Source of the DNA: DASYYE01 sp035946955
GTDB taxonomy: Bacteria > Actinomycetota > Actinomycetes > Streptosporangiales > Streptosporangiaceae
Length of the DNA: 26,743 nucleotides
Direction of reading: 5' to 3'
NCBI GenBank assembly: GCA_035946955.1
Contig: DASYYE010000226.1
Location: forward strand, 1-26,743
Of the stretch, positions 1 to 7,519 are shown piece by piece. A program made the translations under genes and the position numbers. The number at the start of each line of letters is the position of its first letter. Within the stretch, counting starts at the first letter, position 1. The notes beneath the pieces are model-generated. The model worked only from the letters and a program-made list of their open reading frames with translations, searched no databases and was not told the DNA's origin.

Positions 1-28
1 GTCATTCCAGCCGCGTCCGGCAAGCACT

Positions 29-1030
29 TCAGTAGTCCGCCATCCCCAGCGAGGTCACCGGCTCCAGCGGGTTGTCGATTCCCAGGGCGAGGTAGTCCCA
101 GGTGGCGAGGCCGATCATGGCACCGTTGTCGGTCGCCCACCGCAGCGGCGGCAGGCACAACTCGACACCCATCTCGGCACAGAGATCCTTCGCGGCGGCG
201 CGCAGGTGAGGACTGGCTGCGACGCCTCCGACCACCACCAATGAAGCTGACGGGAACTGCCGCAGCGCATCGTGGCACTTCGACATCAGCACGTCCACAC
301 ATGCCTCCACGAACGAGGCCGCCACGTCCGCCTTGCTGAAACCGTCAGTACTGGCCAGATACCGCTCAACCGCGGACTTCAGGCCGGAGAAGGAAAAGTC
401 CAGCCCACGCTTGTGGAGTGGCCTTGGGAACCGGATTGCCGCGGTCCCCTTGAATGCGAGGTCACTGACGGGCGGCCCACCCGGATAACCAAGGCCCAGC
501 ATGCGTGCAACCTTGTCGTACGCCTCCCCGACCGAGTCGTCGAAGGTCGAGCCAACCAGCGCGATCTCAGTAGGGCCAGCCATCCGGGCGAGCAGCGTAT
601 GCCCGCCAGAGACCAGCAGGACCATGGCTGGGTAGCGGATCCGCCGCTCCTCGAGGTCGGCGCTGCGCAGGTGCCCAATCAGGTGGTTCACCCCCACGAC
701 CGGTACCCCCCACCCCTGACCGAGCCCACACGCCGTGTTCAGCCCGACCAGCAGAGAGCCAATAAGGCCGGGCCCTCGGGTCACTCCGATGGCGCTGAGA
801 TCACCCGGGAGGGCCCCTGCGTTGGCCATGACCGTGCGGACAGTCGGGATGATCTTGTCTATATGTGCCCTGCTCGCCAGTTCGGGATAGACACCGCCGT
901 AGTTGGTGTGCAGCATCGCCTGTGATGCCGCACACGCTGCGATGACCTCGCCTTCCGGCGTGACAAGAGCGACGGCGGTGTCGTCGCATGATGTCTCGAT
1001 GCCCAGCACGAGGGATCCCTTAGTGCTCAA
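29..1030 (-). CDS. tsaD: tRNA threonylcarbamoyl transferase TsaD (Kae1/Qri7/Gcp family)
   Basis: TsaD transfers the threonylcarbamoyl group of TC-AMP to A37 of ANN-decoding tRNAs, working with TsaB and TsaE in the cytoplasm. The 333-residue protein is full length and starts with the family signature IETSCDDTAV (residues 11-20). The metal ligands are visible as H116 and H120 in NHLIGH and D301 in ATDNGAMIG. SGGHT (141-145), GEAYDKVARMLGLGYPGGP (169-186) and VVVGGVAAS (266-273) are also family motifs. The TTG start at 1030 is supported by a strong GAGGGGGA ribosome site just upstream. The gene diverges from the membrane/TIR/Sua5 operon, whose first start is 208 bp away. No rimI is adjacent, unlike the common actinobacterial tsaE-tsaB-rimI-tsaD order. 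Several signature positions (NHLIGHL, GSTFDDSVGEAYDK) look unlike the usual actinobacterial enzyme, so this may be an accessory paralogue; that is inference. Confidence 0.93.
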   Translation of the reverse strand: MSTKGSLVLGIETSCDDTAVALVTPEGEVIAACAASQAMLHTNYGGVYPELASRAHIDKIIPTVRTVMANAGALPGDLSAIGVTRGPGLIGSLLVGLNTACGLGQGWGVPVVGVNHLIGHLRSADLEERRIRYPAMVLLVSGGHTLLARMAGPTEIALVGSTFDDSVGEAYDKVARMLGLGYPGGPPVSDLAFKGTAAIRFPRPLHKRGLDFSFSGLKSAVERYLASTDGFSKADVAASFVEACVDVLMSKCHDALRQFPSASLVVVGGVAASPHLRAAAKDLCAEMGVELCLPPLRWATDNGAMIGLATWDYLALGIDNPLEPVTSLGMADY

Positions 1031-1238
1031 AACCGTCCCCCTCTGGCGGTTACCGCGGGTTCACACGACCATGACAATCCCATCAGCCTCACCACGGGAG
1101 ACGCAGCCAGGCTGCGGCCCAGCAAGCAGGCGCTTGCCACAGTACCTTCTGTAAGATCCCGGCGAAGCAGCGTGCGACCTGCGGGCAAGGGCTCGTACGC
1201 TGAATTCCAAGCACAGGACTCACACGATCGCGGGATGC

Positions 1239-1925
1239 ATGAACTGGGTCAAGCTTTTACTGACGAGCCGAGCGGCACAGTTCGTCGTGGCCGCAATTGC
1301 CGGAGCGGTCGCCGGGCTCGTTGTCTACAGCATCAGCAGCCTGACTGGGCGCAACCTCTTCCTCATAACCGGCTGCGTTGCCGGGGTGATAGCCGTCCTT
1401 GCCATTCAGTTCTACCGGCGGGCAGCGCAGCTGACTGAAGTCAAGGTCGTGATACCACAGTTCAGCGAGCTCACATTCGTTGTCAACAATGAGGCCCGGC
1501 AGGTGGCTTGGAAGCTATTCGTGGAGACAGTCACGCGAGTCTCGACTCAGCCGCTTGACGACGACCAAGGGCTGATACGCGAGGCGCTGAGTTCGCTGTA
1601 CAGCCTCTTCGGCACGACCAGAAAGGCCCTCAAGGACAGCCGTCCTTCCATCCCGGTCCCCGGGAGCCAGACCGTCGAACACCTGGCTATCACCATGCTC
1701 AACTGGGAACTGCGACCTCTGCTGTCTGTGTGGCACCCCCGTCTGCACAGCTTCGAACAGGACCACCCAGGGGAGCCCGAATCCACCTGGAGCGAAGCGG
1801 CGGCATGCCGCGCGGAACTGCGGCGGACCCAAGAGCGGCTACGTGAGTACGCACGGGGCTTCGCGCAGCTGGCTGGAGTCCGGAACCCAGAGGGCATGAT
1901 GAACCAGGCTGGGAGCCACCCATGA
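1239..1925 (+). CDS. Two-TM membrane protein, first gene of the TIR operon
   Basis: This is a 228-residue protein of unknown family. Two hydrophobic helices at about residues 13-33 and 40-58 form an N-terminal membrane hairpin. A soluble, probably cytoplasmic, helical region of about 165 residues follows. It contains a Trp-rich stretch (LNWELRPLLSVWHPRLHSFE) near residues 150-170 and a charged helix (ELRRTQERLREYARGFAQLAG) near the end. There is no signal peptide cleavage site. Its stop overlaps the start of the TIR gene by ATGA, so the two are almost certainly translationally coupled. A membrane partner next to a TIR gene resembles two-TM effectors or sensors seen in bacterial conflict systems, but I do not recognise a named domain. 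The ATG at 1239 has only a weak ribosome site (GCGGGA); the in-frame membrane segment makes a later start unlikely. Confidence 0.8.
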   Translation: MNWVKLLLTSRAAQFVVAAIAGAVAGLVVYSISSLTGRNLFLITGCVAGVIAVLAIQFYRRAAQLTEVKVVIPQFSELTFVVNNEARQVAWKLFVETVTRVSTQPLDDDQGLIREALSSLYSLFGTTRKALKDSRPSIPVPGSQTVEHLAITMLNWELRPLLSVWHPRLHSFEQDHPGEPESTWSEAAACRAELRRTQERLREYARGFAQLAGVRNPEGMMNQAGSHP

Positions 1926-3409
1926 CTCGATACGACGTCGCGCTGTCCTTCGCGGACGAGGATCGCGAGTATGTCGAGGCTGTCGCCGAGTCACTCCAGG
2001 CCAGGGCTGTGAAGGTCTTTTACGACCGGCATGAAGAAGCCGAGCTGTGGGGCAAGAACCTCATCGACTATTTCGACCACGTCTACCAGAGGGCAGCGAC
2101 CTTCTGTGTCATTTTTATATCAGAAGCATACGCCCGAAAGGACTGGACAGACCTCGAGCGGAAGTACTCCCTGGAGGCAGCCTTCGGGCAGTCCAGGGAG
2201 TATATTCTACCCGCACGCTTCGACGATACGAATATCCCAGGAATACCTAAGAAATCCGTCCGCTACCAGGACCTCCGGACGACCAGCCCGGCAAGGCTAG
2301 CCGACCTGATCTGCCAGAAGATCCAGAGTCAGCGCTTCGAAGCGGATCCACGCGGTCACTCTCCCGGCATACGCTGGTTCGCTGGCTCTGAGGTATCTCT
2401 CGGTGCCGGAGTTGCGTCAGTCCGGGTGTTCCAGCACCTCCCCATCTGGTCCGAGACCGCACCTCTCACATCCGTCACCTCCGAGCTCCTGCACCGGCTG
2501 ATCAGTTCGGCAAAGACTGACCGAAGCCATACCTACTGGACTACCGGCAAGGACAGAAGGTTCGATCGGATCTACGCGACCTCGTCAGTTCTCACTGCGT
2601 TGTGTCATCTCGGCGGCACGCGAGAGTCTGCACTGATCGAGAGGTCAATCGCTTATCTCAAGCACAGCGAGCCAAGCTCCCTAGACGACCGTGCAGCAAC
2701 GATCTTCCTGCTCCTGATCGGAGAACTCCCAAGTGAGGCGCTCTCGGGGTTCTTGCATACTCTCGCTGAGCGGCAGCAGGCCAACAACGATCTCAGCACC
2801 AAGGGATCGTTCCTGCTGACCCAGGGCCCGGAAGCTGACGAACACTGGACCGACAGTCATCACGCGGGTGCCTGGAGCTTCCATGCGTGCCACATCGCGG
2901 ACGCGCTCCTCCATATCCCTAGCCAGCTCGCCGAGTGTCAGCATCAAGCAGAGCCGATCTTGAACGGCATCCGCGACTTCCTTATCCGTTCTTTCACTGC
3001 CTACGATGGCTGGCTGCTCGACGGAGCGGGAAAGAAGACGCCACTGACACTCTTCTCCTATGCCCTGTGTCCCGGCCTCGACGCGCCACTGCCGATCAAC
3101 TGGCGCGATGTTGGGGCCGAGTGCCTGCGCATGTCGTCCCAACTCACCGGCCGTGTACTGACGAGGTTCTTCGGCGTGATGAACGCCGCGTACGCCGCAC
3201 ACAGCACTCGTGATGAAGACTTCACCAATACAGCCGTCGAATTTGCCCGCGCACAACTAGCCAGTCTGCCATCAGTCAGTGAACTCGACCGCCTCGAGGC
3301 TGTCGACTTGGCAGGCCTCCTGCGGTCGATAGCGTACGGAGTAGATCTGGCCGACCGGAGGTTTGCTCCGTCGATCAGCGCCGCGACCGCGGCAGCTCTG
3401 GCCACCTGA
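1922..3409 (+). CDS. TIR-domain protein with C-terminal helical (cyclase-like) domain
   Basis: The protein has 495 residues. Residues 1-135 form a TIR domain: strand A YDVALSFADED (4-14), the BB-loop region YDRHEEAELWGKNL (34-47), CVIFISEAYARKDW (62-75) and EYILPARFDDTNIPGI (93-108). E79 in the DWTDLERKY segment sits where TIR NADases carry their catalytic Glu, so NAD+ cleavage or cyclisation is plausible. Residues 180-495 are all-helical with aromatic, repeat-like segments (TYWTTGKDRRFDRIYATSS, GAWSFHACHIADALLH, YDGWLLDGAG) that recall alpha/alpha-toroid terpene-cyclase or prenyltransferase folds; this assignment is tentative. No signal peptide or TM segment is visible. The start is fixed by the ATGA overlap with the membrane gene. 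Sua5 follows 20 bp downstream. GC is low locally (29 of 60 bases at 2101-2160), which is consistent with horizontal acquisition. The role is probably immune effector or signalling enzyme. Confidence 0.88.
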   Translation: MTRYDVALSFADEDREYVEAVAESLQARAVKVFYDRHEEAELWGKNLIDYFDHVYQRAATFCVIFISEAYARKDWTDLERKYSLEAAFGQSREYILPARFDDTNIPGIPKKSVRYQDLRTTSPARLADLICQKIQSQRFEADPRGHSPGIRWFAGSEVSLGAGVASVRVFQHLPIWSETAPLTSVTSELLHRLISSAKTDRSHTYWTTGKDRRFDRIYATSSVLTALCHLGGTRESALIERSIAYLKHSEPSSLDDRAATIFLLLIGELPSEALSGFLHTLAERQQANNDLSTKGSFLLTQGPEADEHWTDSHHAGAWSFHACHIADALLHIPSQLAECQHQAEPILNGIRDFLIRSFTAYDGWLLDGAGKKTPLTLFSYALCPGLDAPLPINWRDVGAECLRMSSQLTGRVLTRFFGVMNAAYAAHSTRDEDFTNTAVEFARAQLASLPSVSELDRLEAVDLAGLLRSIAYGVDLADRRFAPSISAATAAALAT

Positions 3410-3429
3410 GACTCCCAAGGATCATCCTC

Positions 3430-4092
3430 ATGACCCGGTTCGACTATGTGCGGCCCCACCCCAGCAGCCACCTGCTCAGCCTCACTGATGCCGAGCGGAT
3501 CGCTGTCGGCCTCAGACGTGGCTCCTTGGCCGTCCTGCCTACCGAAACGGGGTACATGCTGGCCGCGTTGGCGACATCTCCCACCGCGATAGCGCGAGCC
3601 TTCACAGCCAAGGGGCGTCACGCTGCGAACGTCATGCATGTCGCGTGTGCCTCCCTCGAGATGGCGAACACGGCCGGAGTGCTCACACCCGAGGCGCTAC
3701 GCCTCCTTGGAGGCCTCACCCCCGGCCCAGTCACGGTGATCGTGGAAAAGACTCCCCTTCTCCCCGACGATTACGTCACGCTGAACGGCACAGTGGGGAT
3801 CCGCATCCCCGACCACCCCGCCACGCTCCAGGTCATCGCCCACGCTGGTGCTCCGCTGACAGCTACCAGCCTCAATATGAGCGGCACCGCACCCAGCCCG
3901 CTGGCAGAGTTCGACCTCGGCACACTCGACTGGCCCGCTGATGAGGTCACCTACGTGGTGTCCGACGACGACTCCATCGTCTTTGACATACCATCGACGC
4001 TCGTGCGGCTCTCAGACGGGAAACTCGAGATCCTGCGAGTCGGCCCGATCCCCGAGCCGGAGATCCGGCGGGTCGCGGAAGGCCAGGACTAG
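3430..4092 (+). CDS. Sua5/YciO/YrdC-family threonylcarbamoyl-AMP synthase
   Basis: The TsaC/Sua5 family makes threonylcarbamoyl-AMP from threonine, bicarbonate and ATP, the first step of t6A synthesis. The 220-residue protein covers the YrdC domain: PTETGYML (37-45, usually PTDTVYGL), the KGR motif with K61 and R63, TPGPVTVIVEK (97-107), TVGIRIPDHP (121-130), TSLNMSG (146-152; S147 and N149 are the usual SxN nucleotide ligands) and STLVRL (189-194). The C-terminal Sua5 domain of longer family members is absent. An AAGGA site lies eight bases before the ATG, 20 bp after the TIR stop, so it is the third gene of the operon. The deviations in the first motif (GYML) suggest a diverged paralogue. 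Its TAG stop overlaps the TAG of convergent tsaB within CTAG. It could be a true TC-AMP synthase or a system-specific derivative; actinobacterial sua5 usually sits near prmC instead. Confidence 0.88.
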   Translation: MTRFDYVRPHPSSHLLSLTDAERIAVGLRRGSLAVLPTETGYMLAALATSPTAIARAFTAKGRHAANVMHVACASLEMANTAGVLTPEALRLLGGLTPGPVTVIVEKTPLLPDDYVTLNGTVGIRIPDHPATLQVIAHAGAPLTATSLNMSGTAPSPLAEFDLGTLDWPADEVTYVVSDDDSIVFDIPSTLVRLSDGKLEILRVGPIPEPEIRRVAEGQD

Positions 4093-4796
4093 GACGGAGG
4101 AGCGGGCAGAACCTCAGCAACCCGGCCACGAGCGCCGTCGCGTGGCCGCTCATGGAAGACCTGGGATGCTTCATTGACGGGGCTTGCGAAGGCAACTGGA
4201 TGGTTTCCCTCACGCGGCGCCAGCATCGCTTGGTAGAGGGTGAGAACGCTAGGGGCCTCTATACCGCTGTCATGGACTAGGACGCCAGGCAGCAGGTCGG
4301 CCGTCTCGAGCCGGTGGGCACCGGCAACGCTCACCTCCGCCAGGTCACCCGCCAGTTCGGTAACGATGACCGACAGCGGTCCGTAGCACATCCCTACCGT
4401 CCTGTGGTCTACGAAGAGCCCTGCGTAGGCGTTGCCCCCTTCGCCTTTCCTCAAGCACAGGACCGGACCAGTCTGGGCCTCCCACACGCCCACGGCCATC
4501 AGCTCCAGTGAGCCGACTGGGAGTACCTCGATGCCAAGGCTGAAGGCGAGCCCGTTGGCGTATGCGACCGCCGACCTGACGGATGACAGGTTTCCCGGCC
4601 CGACGTCCACACCAACCAGTTCGATTCCGTCGAACTTGCCCCCGACATCATCCAGCAACGACGCTGTCAGCTGGCCAAGGCCTGCGAACGACGGGTCGCC
4701 TCGATGGCACAACCGCTCGGTGTACGTGACACCGGGCCCGCTCACGGCCACCGCGTAGGTAGCCGATGACGCCTCGATCGCGACGTAGAGACTCAC
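4089..4796 (-). CDS. tsaB: t6A biosynthesis protein TsaB
   Basis: TsaB is the inactive Kae1-like partner that binds TsaD and scaffolds the TsaB-TsaD-TsaE complex. The protein begins VSLYVAIEASSATYAVAV, the ASKHA first strand. It carries GVDVGPGNLSSVRSAVAYAN (residues 62-81), the diverged counterpart of the usual GPGSFTGLR...AKGLA block, then GIEVLPVGSLELMAV. The length of 235 residues fits the family. I chose the GTG at 4796 over upstream in-frame codons because the protein homology begins there and GAGAGG lies six bases upstream. This places it 10 bp after the tsaE stop, so tsaE-tsaB is an operon. It ends in a 4-bp convergent overlap with the Sua5-like gene. No rimI follows. Confidence 0.9.
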   Translation of the reverse strand: MSLYVAIEASSATYAVAVSGPGVTYTERLCHRGDPSFAGLGQLTASLLDDVGGKFDGIELVGVDVGPGNLSSVRSAVAYANGLAFSLGIEVLPVGSLELMAVGVWEAQTGPVLCLRKGEGGNAYAGLFVDHRTVGMCYGPLSVIVTELAGDLAEVSVAGAHRLETADLLPGVLVHDSGIEAPSVLTLYQAMLAPREGNHPVAFASPVNEASQVFHERPRDGARGRVAEVLPAPPS

Positions 4797-4806
4797 CGCT
4801 TGCCTC

Positions 4807-5298
4807 TCACGTGAGCTTCGCCTCTGCGAGTTGCTCAGCCCGCAGCGAGCCGAGGACCGGTCCCCACCGGTCACACCGGGACGAGAACTCCAGCAGCCGT
4901 GTGTCTGGCCCCGCGGGACAAAAGCGGAACTCGGCCGTGAGGTGACAGGGAAAGTCCTCGGCTACCTTCTCCCCCCATTCCACCAGGGTGATGGCCTCAC
5001 TCGCGTACTCAGCCAATCCCAGATCACGGTATTCGTGGATCCCGGAGAGCCGGTAGGCATCGATGTGGAGGACGGTCCCGCCCGCTGACTCGTAGAACTG
5101 TGCCAGCGTGAACGTAGGGCTGGTCACCGTGGCGACAGAGTCGAGGGCGGTGACCAGTGCCTTGACGAATGTCGTCTTCCCCGTTGCCAAGCCGCCCGTG
5201 AGCAATACGACGTCCCCGGGACGCAGGTGAGCCGCGAGCCGCTGTGCAACGGCTCCGGTGCCCTGCGCCCCGCTGGTCGTCACGGCAAAGGAATCCAC
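4807..5298 (-). CDS. tsaE: t6A biosynthesis ATPase TsaE
   Basis: TsaE is the P-loop ATPase that binds at the TsaB-TsaD interface and allows catalytic turnover in t6A formation. The Walker A motif GGLATGKTT lies at residues 35-43, followed by VTSPTFTLAQFY (58-69), HIDAYRL (78-84) and TLVEWGEKVAEDFP (104-117), all family hallmarks. The open frame reaches back to a TTG at 5358. The GTG at 5298 gives the expected 163-residue length and has GGAGA about 11 bases upstream, so I prefer it. The SPTFTLAQFY and LGLAEYASEAITLVEWGE segments look more like general bacterial TsaE than the usual actinobacterial form, which supports an acquired set. It lies 94 bp downstream of rho, with tsaB 10 bp after it. 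A weak promoter-like TTGACG occurs at 5353-5358 on the minus strand. Confidence 0.92.
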   Translation of the reverse strand: MDSFAVTTSGAQGTGAVAQRLAAHLRPGDVVLLTGGLATGKTTFVKALVTALDSVATVTSPTFTLAQFYESAGGTVLHIDAYRLSGIHEYRDLGLAEYASEAITLVEWGEKVAEDFPCHLTAEFRFCPAGPDTRLLEFSSRCDRWGPVLGSLRAEQLAEAKLT

Positions 5299-5392
5299 AG
5301 ATATCGCTTTCTCCGCAGACCCCGTGCGGTCCTGCCGCGCACGAGGACTGCTCGTCAAGCCAGGCGAGGAGTCAGCTAGCCTACGACACTGC

Positions 5393-7519
5393 CTAGCTGC
5401 TGACCGTGGTCTTCTGCACCTGGAGGAGGAACTCGGCGTTGCTCTTGGTCCCCTTCATCCGGTCCAGGAGGACCTCCAGCGCCTGCTGCGGCTCCAGTGC
5501 GTGCAGCACGCGGCGGAGCTGCCACACGATCTTGAGCTCTTCAGGCGTCAGCAGCAGCTCTTCCTTGCGGGTACCCGAGGCGTCGATGTCGATCGCCGGG
5601 AAGATCCGCTTGTCAGCCAGCTCGCGGCGGAGCCGGAGCTCCATGTTGCCGGTGCCCTTGAACTCCTCGAAGATGACCTCTTCCATCCGGGAGCCGGTCT
5701 CGATCAGCGCAGTGGCCAGGATCGTGAGCGAGCCGCCATGCTCGATGTTGCGCGCCGCACCAAAGAACTTCTTGGGCGGGTAGAGGGCGGCGGAGTCCAC
5801 ACCACCCGACAGGATCCGGCCGCTGGCCGGGGCCGCCAGGTTGTAGGCGCGACCGAGCCGGGTGATCGAGTCCAGCAGGACGACCACGTCGTGGCCCATC
5901 TCCACCAGCCGCTTGGCGCGCTCGATCGCCAGTTCGGCGACGGTCGTGTGGTCGTCGGCGGGCCGGTCGAAGGTCGAGTGGATGACCTCGCCCTTGACCG
6001 TGCGCTGCATGTCAGTGACCTCTTCTGGCCGCTCGTCCACGAGGACGACCATGAGGTGGCACTCCGGGTTGTTCTTGGTGATCGCGTTGGCGATGGCCTG
6101 CAGGATCATCGTCTTGCCGGCCTTGGACGGGGAGACGATGAGGCCACGCTGGCCCTTGCCGATCGGCGCGACCAGGTCGATGATCCGGGCGGTCATGCCC
6201 GCGGGGTCGCTCTCCAGGCGCAGGCGCTCCTGCGGGTAGAGCGGGACGAGCTTGGCGAACTCGGGCCGCGCCCGGGACTGCTCGGGGTCGAGGCCGTTGA
6301 CCTTGTCGAGGCGCACCAGCGCGTTGAACTTCTCGCGGCGCTCGCCTTCACGCGGCTGGCGGACCGCCCCCTCGATGACGTCGCCCTTGCGCAGGCCGTG
6401 CTTGCGGACCTGCGACAGCGAGACATAGACGTCGTTGGGCCCGGGCAGGTAGCCGGTGGTCCGGATGAACGCGTAGTTGTCGAGCACGTCGAGGATGCCG
6501 GCGATGGGGATGAGCACGTCATCCTCGGTGATGACCGGCTCGCTCTCGCCACCGCGCTCACCACGCCGCCGGTTGCGGTTGCGGAAACGGTCGCGGTTGC
6601 GGCGCCCGCTGCGGTCATCATCGTCGTCGCCACCACCGCGGTTCTGGCCGCGGTCCTGGCCGCGGTTCCCCTGGTCGGCCGACTGGCCGGACCGGGGTGC
6701 GTCTGCGTGGTCGGAGCGCTGCTCAGCGCCGCCGTCGCCGCGCGAGTCGCCACCCCGGCCGTTGTTGTTGCGGCTCCGGCTGCGGGTGCGGTCACGCTGG
6801 CCGTCCCCGCTGACCTGCCCGCCAGTGCCCTGGGTGTCGCCCGCGCCGCCGGCCGCCCGGCCCCCTTCGGCAGGAGCAGCAGACGTGCGGCTGGCCTCAC
6901 TTGCGGCGCCGTCCCCCCGGTCGGCACCCTCCCGCCCTGGGCCACGGTCAGTTCGCTCGAAGGCCAGCTGGCCGCCCCCCGCGGCGCTGGGACCCTCACG
7001 TGTCTCGGCTGGCTGCACCTGCAGGCTGGATGTAGCTGGCTGTGTGTTCTCGCCCGGGCCTGGCTGAGTAGGTCTGTCTGGTTCCATGGCGTCCTGCTCC
7101 CGAGTGCGTGCAACGTCGGCTCCCGCGGACGCTGTGCGCTGGGCTGAATGGTCGAATGTGGTGCCCTTGGCCGGCTGCCCCCCGCCGCCGTACTGGGCGA
7201 TCTGGATTGCCTCGATGAGCTGGCTCTTGCGCATCCGGCCCACACCGGTGAGGCCGAGCGCCTGCGCCTTCCGCTGGAGTTCGGGCAGGAGCATCGCCGA
7301 CAACCCCTTTTCCGGCTCCCTGGCTGACTGCCCGGCATTCGCCCCTTCGGCTGGTCCCACCTGCGTTACCGGCCCGCCCACCGGGGCCGATGTGACGGCC
7401 GAGACGCTGCCTGGCGCTGGAGAGGGTCCAGGCTGCGGGTCCGCCAGACCGGGCCGGTCATGAGAACCCGGGGTGTGGTCCGGAGGGCCGGAGACGAGTT
7501 CGGTGGTTTCACTGCTCAC
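5393..7519 (-). CDS. rho: Transcription termination factor Rho
   Basis: Rho is the hexameric RNA-dependent ATPase/translocase that terminates transcription. From the GTG at 7519 it is 708 residues. The Rho_N (SAP-like) helices lie at about 70-111 (LLPELQRKAQALGLTGVGRM). A disordered insert rich in Arg, Gly, Asp, Ser and Asn follows at about 115-330 and includes a run of five Asp. The cold-shock-type RNA-binding domain is at about 332-410 (IAGILDVLDNYAFIRTTGYL). The ATPase domain has Walker A SPSKAGKT near 464-471 and the VDERPEEVTDMQR segment. Long basic inserts are typical of actinobacterial Rho. The GTG is preferred because AAGGA lies eight bases upstream; a 16-residue longer open frame exists. 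It is separated from thrB by a 540-bp leader region, and its downstream neighbour is tsaE, not the usual rpmE-prfA. Confidence 0.96.
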   Translation of the reverse strand: MSSETTELVSGPPDHTPGSHDRPGLADPQPGPSPAPGSVSAVTSAPVGGPVTQVGPAEGANAGQSAREPEKGLSAMLLPELQRKAQALGLTGVGRMRKSQLIEAIQIAQYGGGGQPAKGTTFDHSAQRTASAGADVARTREQDAMEPDRPTQPGPGENTQPATSSLQVQPAETREGPSAAGGGQLAFERTDRGPGREGADRGDGAASEASRTSAAPAEGGRAAGGAGDTQGTGGQVSGDGQRDRTRSRSRNNNGRGGDSRGDGGAEQRSDHADAPRSGQSADQGNRGQDRGQNRGGGDDDDDRSGRRNRDRFRNRNRRRGERGGESEPVITEDDVLIPIAGILDVLDNYAFIRTTGYLPGPNDVYVSLSQVRKHGLRKGDVIEGAVRQPREGERREKFNALVRLDKVNGLDPEQSRARPEFAKLVPLYPQERLRLESDPAGMTARIIDLVAPIGKGQRGLIVSPSKAGKTMILQAIANAITKNNPECHLMVVLVDERPEEVTDMQRTVKGEVIHSTFDRPADDHTTVAELAIERAKRLVEMGHDVVVLLDSITRLGRAYNLAAPASGRILSGGVDSAALYPPKKFFGAARNIEHGGSLTILATALIETGSRMEEVIFEEFKGTGNMELRLRRELADKRIFPAIDIDASGTRKEELLLTPEELKIVWQLRRVLHALEPQQALEVLLDRMKGTKSNAEFLLQVQKTTVSS

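Noticed and set aside
5258..7147. Long plus-strand open frame (629 codons) opposite rho
   Set aside because: It is the antisense shadow of rho in high-GC DNA; the minus strand has unambiguous Rho domains and the shadow product has no family signature.
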